DNA of 64,000 nt from Siphonodentalium dalli. Lineage: Eukaryota; Mollusca; Scaphopoda; Gadilida; Siphonodentaliidae. The DNA is taken from positions 17,363,739-17,427,738 of the forward strand of contig CP136062.1 in NCBI GenBank assembly GCA_032622095.1, in the 5' to 3' direction. This document shows positions 52,965-61,200 of this stretch, in pieces. Below the pieces are notes generated by a model. That model was not told the DNA's origin and ran no database searches. It saw only the letters and a program-made list of their open reading frames with translations. Position numbers and translations under genes: made by a program. How positions within the stretch are numbered: the stretch's first letter is position 1; every line of letters begins with the position of its first letter.

Positions 52965-53272
52965 GCCACCCGATTCATAGTAACCTGCCACCCGATTCAT
53001 AGTAACCTGCCACCCGATTCATAGTAACCTGCCACCCGATTCATAGTAACCTGCCACCCGATTCATAGTAACCTGCCACCCGATTCATAGTAACCTGCCA
53101 CCCGATTCATAGTAACCTGCCACCCGATTCATAGTAACCTGCCACCTGATTCATAGTAACCTGCCACCCAATTCATAGTAACCTGCCACCCGATTCATAG
53201 TAACCTGCCACCCGATTCATAGTAACCTGCCACCCGATTCATAGTAACCTGCCACCCGATTCATAGTAACCT
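52965..53272. repeat. 22-bp minisatellite, 14 copies
   Basis: Fourteen head-to-tail copies of a 22-bp unit (GCCACCCGATTCATAGTAAC plus CT) span 308 bp. Only two copies show a substitution (CACCTGATTC near 53144 and CACCCAATTC near 53166). Such uniformity suggests a recent expansion and likely length polymorphism. Confidence 0.95.
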
Positions 53273-53408
53273 GACCCATTTTGCTACAATTTAACTGTGA
53301 TAGACACTATTTTGTTTGATACGGATTTTTCTCTCTATTTATTTGATATAGTCTCAATCTGTTAGAGGGACAGAAAATAATTAATTGTTTCAATTGTTCA
53401 ATAACAAA
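53273..53408 (+). other. Intron spacer
   Basis: Short AT-rich single-copy segment between two minisatellites; no feature seen. Confidence 0.5.
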
Positions 53409-53971
53409 ATGACACATTGGTGTGTGTGTAATGTGCCTAGTTTATATGTCACATTGATGTGTGTGTAATGTGCCTAGTTTATATGACACATTGGTGTGTG
53501 TAATTTTACTATTTTATATGACACATTGGTGTGTGGAATATGCCTAGTTTATATGACACATTGGTGTGTGTAATATGCCTAGTTTATATGACACATTGGT
53601 GTGTGTAATGTGCCTAGTTTATATGACACATTGGTGTGTGTAATGTGCCTATTTTATATGACACATTGGTATGTGTAATATGCCTAGTTTATATGACACA
53701 TTGGTGTGTAATGTGCCTAGTTTATATGTCGCATTAGTGTGTGTAATATGCCTAGTTTATATGACACATTGGTGTGTGTGTAATGTGCCTATTTTATATG
53801 ACACATTGGTGTGTGTAATATGCCTAGTTTATATGACACATTGGTTCGTGTAATGTGCCTAGTTTGTATGACACATTGGCGTGTGTGTGTAATGTGCCTA
53901 GTGTATATGACACATTGGTGTGTTTAATGTGCCTAGTTTATATGACACATTGGTGTGTGTATAATGCCCCA
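53409..53971. repeat. 35-bp minisatellite, first segment (about 16 copies)
   Basis: The unit of about 35 bp reads GACACATTGGTGTGTGTAAT, then GTGCCTAGTTTATAT. Length varies mainly through the number of GT dinucleotides, with a few substitutions (GTGCC/ATGCC, TAGTTTAT/TATTTTAT). The open frame running through it is a periodic artefact. The same array resumes at about 55086 and again at about 56831, so it was once continuous and was split by two insertions. Confidence 0.92.
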
Positions 53972-55090
53972 TTTATTATGCCCCCGACTTGAAGTCGGCG
54001 GGTATATAGTCGACGTCTCTGTCCGTCCGTCCGTACGTCTGTCCGTACAAACATTTTGCATTATTGTTCAGCATCCGCTGGGCAGATTTAGTATGGTGAT
54101 AGAGTTTGGTATGGTGATAGAGCAGCATGGGGGAACAGCTACATGTATAACATGGGTTTTGTCCACCCATTTTCACCAGAGTTATGGCCCTTTTTTTTAC
54201 TTAGAAAATTAAATTTTGTCCATCTGTACAAACATTTTGCATTATTGTTCAGCAACCGCTGGGAAGATTTAGCTGATATTTGGTATGGTGATAGAGCAGC
54301 ATGGGGGAACAGCTACATGCATAGCGCGGGTTTCGTCCACCCATTTTCACCAGAGTTATTGCCCTTTTTTTTTACTTAGAAAATTCAATTTTTCTCATGT
54401 TTTTTTTGTTTCCAGATGATAGCGTGAGCTTTGGTGGTACGATTGCAAATCCCGTATTTTTGTGGATCAGTTATATGAAAATACATGTCAAGTGCGAATT
54501 TGGGTATGATCTGATGATTTTTGCCAGAGTAATGGCCATTTTTTTCAACTTAGAAAATTTGAATTTTGTCCGTCCATACGAACATTTTGCATTATTGTTC
54601 AGCAACCGCTGGGCAGATTTAGCTGATATTTGGTATGGTGATAGAGCAGCATGGGGGAACAGCTACATGCATAGCACGGGTTTCGTCCAGCCATTTTCAC
54701 CAGAGTTATGGCCCTTTTTTACTTAGAAAATTCAATTTTTCTCTTGTTTTTTGGGGTTTCCAGATGATAGCGTGAGCTGTGGTGGTACGATTGTAAATCC
54801 TGTATTTTTGTGGATCAGTTATATGAAAATACATGTCAAGCGCGAATTTGGGTATGATCTGATGATTTTTGCCAGAGTTATGGCCCTTTTCTTAACTTAG
54901 AAAATTTGAATTTTCGCTTGTTTTTGGGTTTCCGGATCGCTTGTTTTGGGGTTTTTAGTCAACATTTCTGTACAAACTTCTTTTGGAATGGTCATATAGA
55001 CCTCCTCGGATATGCGCAGTTTCGTCCATGCTTAATCCGAATTGCTACGGTCGGGGGCAAATGCCACGCGGCAGCGTACCTCTTGTTTAT
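53972..55090. mobile_element. 1.1-kb dispersed element inserted in the 35-bp array
   Basis: The insert interrupts the 35-bp array. TTTAT lies on both sides (53972-53976 and 55086-55090), a possible 5-bp target duplication. The left end has TGCCCCCGAC (53979-53988) and the right end GTCGGGGGCA (55050-55059), which are exact inverted copies. A perfect 7-bp-arm hairpin (CCGACTT-G-AAGTCGG) sits at 53984-53998, followed by a GTCCGTCC-rich run. Inside, a module with ACATTTTGCATTATTGTTCA begins at 54051 (partial), 54232 and 54582, so about 350 bp is tandemly duplicated. Open frames in it lack any transposase signature. It looks like a non-autonomous element of a type common in molluscs; the exact family is unknown. 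Confidence 0.75.
54232..54905. repeat. 350-bp internal tandem duplication of the inserted element
   Basis: Two copies start at 54232 and 54582. Both carry CAACCGCTGGG, AGAGCAGCATGGGGGAACAG, GATGATAGCGTGAGC and TATGAAAATACATGTCAAG in the same order, with scattered substitutions and variable T-runs. A third, shorter copy of the first part starts at 54051. Confidence 0.85.
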
Positions 55091-55193
55091 ATGACACATA
55101 GGTGTGTGTAATGTGCCTAGTTTATATGACACATTGGTGTGTGTAATGTGCCTAGTTTGTATGACACATTGGTGTGTGTAATATGCCTAGTTT
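55086..55193. repeat. 35-bp minisatellite, middle segment (3 copies)
   Basis: About three units identical in type to those at 53409-53971 resume directly after the inserted element. They end at GCCTAGTTT, where the next insertion begins. Confidence 0.92.
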
Positions 55194-55379
55194 CCCTTAC
55201 CAAAATGTCCTAGGATATCCAAGGAATTCCTAGGATATCCTAGGAATAAAGGCTTGGAAAAGTTAGGAAAATTCCTTGGAATTCCTAGGATATCCTAGGA
55301 TCAGCGACCTTGGAAAAGCTGGGAAATCCTTGGGGCGGTATTGGAACGTTTCAAGTTCGGAAAACCTTGGAATACCTCA

Positions 55380-55850
55380 GCAAATTATACCGAGCTTATC
55401 CAAGGATTTCCAAGCTTTACAAAATCTTAATCATAACTTTACCAAGCTTTACCAAGGTTTCCAATCTAGCTTTACCTAGCTTTACCAAGGTTCCAGCCTA
55501 GCTTTACCTAGTTTTACCAAGGTTCCAGCTTAGCTTTACCTAGCTTTACCAATCTTTACCAAGGTTCCAGCCTAGCTTTACCAAGGTTCCAGCCTAGCTT
55601 TACCAAGCTTTACCAAGGTTCCAGCCTAGCTTTACCTAGCTTTTCCAAGCTTTACCAAGGTTCCAGCCTAGCTTTTCCAAGCTTTACCAAGGTTCCAGCT
55701 CAGCTTTTCCAAGCTTTACCAAGGTTGCAGCCTAGCTTTTCCAAGCTTTACCAAGCTTTCCAACCTAACTGTACCAAGCTTTACCAAGGTTGTAAACGAC
55801 CTTGGTCAAGGTTGCAACCCAGCTTTAACAAGCTTTACCGAGGTTGCAAT
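55380..55850. repeat. Irregular tandem repeat of an AGCTTTACCAAGG motif
   Basis: Roughly 20 copies of AGCTTTACCAAG/AGCTTTTCCAAG, alternating with GGTTCCAGCCT or GGTTGCAGCCT, give units of varying length (about 12 to 35 bp). They lie in the left arm of the foldback-type element. Confidence 0.85.
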
Positions 55851-56449
55851 TGTTTTGTATTTAAAAGGTGAAAATCACTAATGACACTGCAAAGGCTTCA
55901 ACTTTGACAATATCATCATCATTAATGATACAATCTCTTGAAATTTAAAACAGTCATGAACCATGCCATATAATCATTCATGATATTCATTCAAAGTTCA
56001 CTTTTCAGTCAGAATTTTGTTATTCTATTTAGATTGAGATAAATGGTACCTTATACCATGTAAAATGTATAGAATAATATTCACAGGTATATGTTTATGG
56101 ATCTGAGGTATTTGGAGTGTGATAAAACAGTTAAATTAGATAAATTAGCTATAAATAAATAATGATATGGACAAGCCTTTTGAATGAAAAGGTAGATAGT
56201 GGTCCTTAAGGTCAGTCTTGGAAATGGTAAAACAATTGTTAAAATAATATCATAAATAAAAATATCACTACATGTACAGCCATATGCTATGAGTAAAATA
56301 GAAAACATCATGGCCACACAAACAATAACTTACGTGAAAATTGTTGTGATAAAGCATGGATTTAAACTCAGTGCAACAGTTAATTCAAAATGCTGCCACA
56401 TACAACAGTGACGTCTGCATAGTCATGTGACCCAGTCATGTGACCTACA

Positions 56450-56770
56450 ACTAAGCTTTACCAAGTTTTTCCAAGGATTTCCAAGCTTTTCAAATTTCAT
56501 GTAAGAACCTTGGTAAAGCTTGGAAAAGCTTAGTAAATATTAGATCCAAGCTTTACTTAGCTTTACCAAGGTTGGTCAACACTGAGTCAAGGATTTCCAA
56601 GCTTTTCCAAGGTTTCACTTTATGTGACAACCTTGGTAAAGCTTGGTAAAGCTTGGTAAAACTTAGATCCAAGCTTTACTAAGCTTTACCAAGGTTCCAA
56701 CCAAGGATTTCCAAACTTTGTTGAAGAGTAAATATTTTCATTCAAAAAGCTTGGTTCAAACCTTGGAAAT
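56450..56770. repeat. Right arm: duplicated inverted-repeat modules
   Basis: Two tandem modules of about 140 bp each contain the order AAGGATTTCCAAGCTTTTC, AACCTTGGTAAAGCTTGG, GATCCAAGCTTTACT and AGCTTTACCAAGGTT. Each module therefore holds the motif in both orientations and can fold on itself. A third partial AAGGATTTCCAA copy follows. Confidence 0.75.
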
Positions 56771-56830
56771 CCTATGAATTCCTAGGATTCCCAAACTTCT
56801 TTAAAATAGCTCGGATTTCTTTTTGCAAGG

Positions 56831-56882
56831 GTTATATGACATATTGGTGTGTGTGTAATGTGTCTAGTTTATATGTCACATT
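56831..56882. repeat. 35-bp minisatellite, last remnant
   Basis: One and a half units (TTATATGACATATTGGTGTG, then GTAATGTGTCTAGTTTATAT) resume after the foldback-type element. This shows that the array continued there before the insertions. Confidence 0.85.
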
Positions 56883-57242
56883 TGGTTTTTCACAATTTCT
56901 TTTTCATTGGAATAATGCAAAAATATGTTATGTTGTAACTGCATGGAGGCCTGGAACCATGAATATTTCATTAAATGTTACTAGGCAAAATTAAATCTTT
57001 TCTTCAAGTTAACATTAGTGCAATACTACACATAGATCATGCCATGAAACTCTACTTTGGCTAATGCCCTTATGTACAGATTCATGGCATGATCTATACT
57101 ATACAACGTACATCGTATACTCCTACTATATGGCTTTCAAATGAATGTTATCACAAAACCATAATGCCCTCGGTAAATAATATATCTGTCCCTGTAACTA
57201 TAATAGGTCAGATGTGAATGTTATGATATCTTTTAACTTTAG
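56883..57242 (+). other. 3' end of the intron splitting macrodomain 1
   Basis: AT-rich single-copy sequence ending in ATCTTTTAACTTTAG at the acceptor (AG at 57241-57242). Apart from the 17-bp inverted repeat listed separately, nothing is recognised. Confidence 0.6.
57032..57097. repeat. Perfect 17-bp inverted repeat (hairpin)
   Basis: ATAGATCATGCCATGAA at 57032-57048 is exactly complementary to TTCATGGCATGATCTAT at 57081-57097, with a 32-base loop. It lies about 145 bp upstream of the splice acceptor. It could be a degraded small element or an RNA hairpin in the intron. Confidence 0.9.
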
Positions 57243-57971
57243 GTATCTACAGAGTACCAAAGCGACATTGTGCTAAGGTTTACGCTGATGCAGCACGATA
57301 CTACAGCGAACACAGAACATCAAACTCAACGCTGGAGGTGATCCATTTTGTTGATGTTAGTGAGGATATGCTTTCCAAGATGGAGACAGAATTCCGGAAG
57401 AATTCACCCATAGTGAACCCCATTGATCAATCAGTCTACCACGGTGTCGACTCACATTATCAACAAGGATATGGTACATTAGTAGGGAACCTACAGCTTG
57501 ACAGCTATGTGATGGTTGATGATGAAATGAAAGAGTCCAAAAGTGAGAAGATCGGACGATACAAAAACATTAAATTGGAAAATGGTACTGAGGCTGACAT
57601 GTGTGAATTGAGCAAAACAACAATTTATGGTTACCAAGGTGATTTACTAAAAGTAAATACTGACTGTATAGTGATTGGATGGAACAGGAGTTCTAACGGA
57701 TATTTACAAACTGCTATGAAAAAGAAAGGAGGAAAGGATTATGAGGATCATTTGTCGGAGATGGCTTCCATGCATGAAGATAAACTCGGGACTGTTTTCA
57801 TAACATGTGGTGGAAATCTGCCTACTCGACATGTTGTCCATGTTGTTTTACCAGGATATCGAAGTGAAAAAGACAAATTTGAGAATATTTTCTCAGACTG
57901 TATTAAGAAAGTTTTCACAACCATTGATGCATATGGGCCACATTCTGTTACTTTCCCGATACTGTGCGCAG
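57243..57971 (+). CDS. Exon of PARP14-like gene: end of macrodomain 1 and most of macrodomain 2
   Basis: This 729-bp exon enters and leaves in phase 1: acceptor TTTAG, donor G|GTAAGTTT at 57972. Joined to the previous exon it completes AISSG-IYRVPKRHCAK, the usual continuation of a macrodomain (AISSGIFGFP type). LEVIHFVDVSEDM follows as the last strand. The Gly after the aromatic residue of that loop is Arg here (codon 57251-57253), which may alter phosphate binding. A linker of about 90 residues leads to a second macrodomain-like region from about 57617: YQGDLLKVNTDCIVIGWN, then SNGYLQTAMKKKGG, LGTVFITCGG, RHVVHVVLPGY and FPILCAG at the exon end. It lacks a clear NAAN loop and the HGGG motif, so it may be a binding-deficient or divergent macro fold. 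The rest must be encoded further right, beyond the 71-bp array. Confidence 0.88.
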
Positions 57972-58272
57972 GTAAGTTTAACTCTTTCTTTACTAAATGG
58001 ATTCTCCCATTCAGTTTAATAGTATACATTGGAATCATCTACTATTAAATTGGAGGGGGTGTTTAGGAAAATGAGTAGATGAGAAAATACAAGTGCAGAA
58101 GGATTTATATTCTTTGGTAGGTAAGTTCAGATGATAAGTTCAACCTAGCAAATGACATTTGTTGAAATTTATTATCTGAACATTTCCTAAGGGAAGAGTA
58201 TTTATTATAGAGTTAACAATTTCTTTACTAATTTGATTCCCCATCATTTATTAAAAAAGTGTACATTTTGGG
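57972..58272 (+). other. Start of the next intron
   Basis: The donor GTAAGTTT begins this stretch. The frame reads on 25 codons to a TAA at 58046. The rest is AT-rich single-copy sequence with no exon seen, before the 71-bp array. Confidence 0.6.
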
Positions 58273-61200
58273 AAATATAATGAGACAACAGACTGTCAAA
58301 CAGATAATACATGTATGCCCAGATATCTTCAGTCATGGTTCATAAATATAATGAGACAACAGACTGTCAAACAGATAATACATGTCTGCCCAGATATCTT
58401 CAGTCATGGTTCATAAATATAATGAGACAACAGACTGTCAAACAGATGATACATGTCTGCCCATATATCTTCAGTCATGGTTCATAAATATAATGAGACA
58501 ACAGACTGTCAAACAGATAATACATGTCTGCCCAGATATCTTCAGTCATGGTTCATAAATATAATGAGACAACAGACTGTCAAACAGATGATACATGTCT
58601 GCCCATATATCTTCAGTCATGGTTCATAAATATAATGAGACAACAGACTGTCAAACAGATAATACATGTCTGCCCATATATCTTCAGTCATGGTTCATAA
58701 ATATAATGAGACAACAGACTGTCAAACAGATAATACATGTATGCCCAGATATCTTCAGTCATGGTTCATAAATATAATCAGACAACAGACTGTCAAACAG
58801 ATAATACATGTATGCCCAGATATCTTCAGTCATGGTTCATAAATATAATGAGACAACAGACTGTCAAACAGATAATACATGTCTGCCCAGATATCTTCAG
58901 TCATGGTTCATAAATATAATGAGACAACAGTCTGTCAAACAGATGATACATGTCTGCCCATATATCTTCAGTCATGGTTCATAAATATAATCAGACACAA
59001 CAGTCTGTCAAACAGATAATACATGTCTGCCCAGATATCTTCAGTCATGGTTCATAAATATAATCAGACAACAGACTGTCAAACAGATAATACATGTGTG
59101 CCTAGATATCTTCAGTCATGGTTCATAAATATAATCAGACAACAGACTGTCAAACAGATAATACATGTATGCCCAGATATCTTCAGTCATGGTTCATAAA
59201 TATAATGAGACAACAGACTGTCAAACAGATAATACATGTCTGCCCAGATATCTTCAGTCATGGCTCATAAATATAATGAGACAACAGACTGTCAAACAGA
59301 TAATACATGTCTGCCCAGATATCTTCAGTCATGGTTCATAAATATAATGAGACAACAGACTGTGAAACAGATAATACTTGTATGCCCAGATATCTTCAGT
59401 CATGGTTCATAAATATAATGAGACAACAGACTGTCAAACAGATGATACATGTCTGCCCAGATATCTTCAGTCATGGTTCATAAATATAATGAGACAACAG
59501 TCTGTCAAACAGATAATACATGTATGCCCAGATATCTTCAGTCATGGTTCATAAATATAATCAGACACAACAGTCTGTCAAACAGATAATACATGTCTGC
59601 CCAGATATCTTCAGTCATGGCTCATAAATATAATCAGACACAACAGTCTGTCAAACAGATAATACATGTATGCCCAGATATCTTCAGTCATGGTTCATAA
59701 ATATAATGAGACAACAGACTGTCAAACAGATAATACATGTATGCCCAGATATCTTCAGTCATGGTTCATAAATATAATCAGACACAACAGTCTGTCAAAC
59801 AGATAATACATGTCTGCCCAGATATCTTCAGTCATGGTTCATAAATATAATGAGACAACAGTCTGTCAAACAGATAATACATGTATGCCCAGATATCTTC
59901 AGTCATGGTTCATAAATATAATCAGACACAACAGTCTGTCAAACAGATAATACATGTCTGCCCAGATATCTTCAGTCATGGCTCATAAATATAATCAGAC
60001 ACAACAGTCTGTCAAACAGATAATACATGTATGCCCAGATATCTTCAGTCATGGTTCATAAATATAATGAGACAACAGACTGTCAAACAGATAATACATG
60101 TATGCCCAGATATCTTCAGTCATGGTTCATAAATATAATCAGACACAACAGTCTGTCAAACAGATAATACATGTCTGCCCAGATATCTTCAGTCATGGTT
60201 CATAAATATAATCAGACAACAGACTGTCAACAGATAATACATGTATGCCCAGATATCTTCAGTCATGGTTCATAAATATAATGAGATAACAGACTGTGAA
60301 ACAGATAATACATGTCTGCCCATATATCTTCAGTCATGGTTCATAAATATAATGAGACAACAGACTGTCAAACAGATAATACATGTATGCCCAGATATCT
60401 TCAGTCATGGTTCATAAATATAATGAGACAACAGACTGTGAAACAGATAATACATGTCTGCCCATATATCTTCAGTCATGGTTCATAAATATAATGAGAC
60501 AACAGTCTGTGAAACAGATAATACATGTCTGCCCATATATCTTCAGTCATGGTTCATAAATATAATGAGACAACAGACTGTCAAACAGATAATACATGTA
60601 TGCCCAGATATCTTCTGTCATGGTTCATAAATATAATGAGACAACAGACTGTCAAACAGATAATACATGTCTGCCCATATATCTTCAGTCATGGTTCATA
60701 AATATAATGAGACAACAGACTGTCAAACAGATAATACATGTATGCCCAGATATCTTCAGTCATGGTTCATAAATATAATCAGACAACAGACTGTCAAACA
60801 GATAATACATGTATGCCCAGATATCTTCAGTCATGGTTCATAAATATAATGAGACAACAGACTGTCAAACAGATAATACATGTCTGCCCAGATATCTTCA
60901 GTCATGGTTCATAAATATAATGAGACAACAGACTGTCAAACAGATGATACATGTCTGCCCATATATCTTCAGTCATGGTTCATAAATATAATGAGACAAC
61001 AGACTGTCAAACAGATAATACATGTCTGCCCAGATATCTTCTGTCATGGCTCATAAATATAATGAGACAACAGACTGTCAAACAGATAATACATGTATGC
61101 CCAGATATCTTCAGTCATGGTTCATAAATATAATGAGACAACAGACTGTCAAACAGATAATACATGTCTGCCCAGATATCTTCTGTCATGGTTCATAAAT

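Larger units (their letters stand above)
55194..56831. mobile_element. 1.6-kb foldback-type element rich in AGCTTTACCAAGG repeats
   Basis: This second insertion in the same 35-bp array has ends that are short imperfect inverted repeats: CCCTTACCAAAA at the left and the complement of CCCTTGCAAAAA at the right, 10 of 12 matching. Next inside each end are CCTAGGATATCC/CCTAGGAATT-type palindromic motifs. From about 55380 to 55850 many variable-length copies of AGCTTTACCAAGGTTCCAGC follow one another. The centre (about 55860-56440) is AT-rich and unique. From 56446 to 56770 the motif returns in both orientations. It has no credible protein-coding sequence. The structure suggests a non-autonomous foldback-like DNA element; the target duplication is not resolved (only TT is shared). 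Confidence 0.65.

Noticed and set aside
53671-54726. ORFs in the 35-bp array and in the hairpin-headed insert
   Set aside because: They follow repeat periodicity or the duplicated 350-bp module; no transposase motif is visible.
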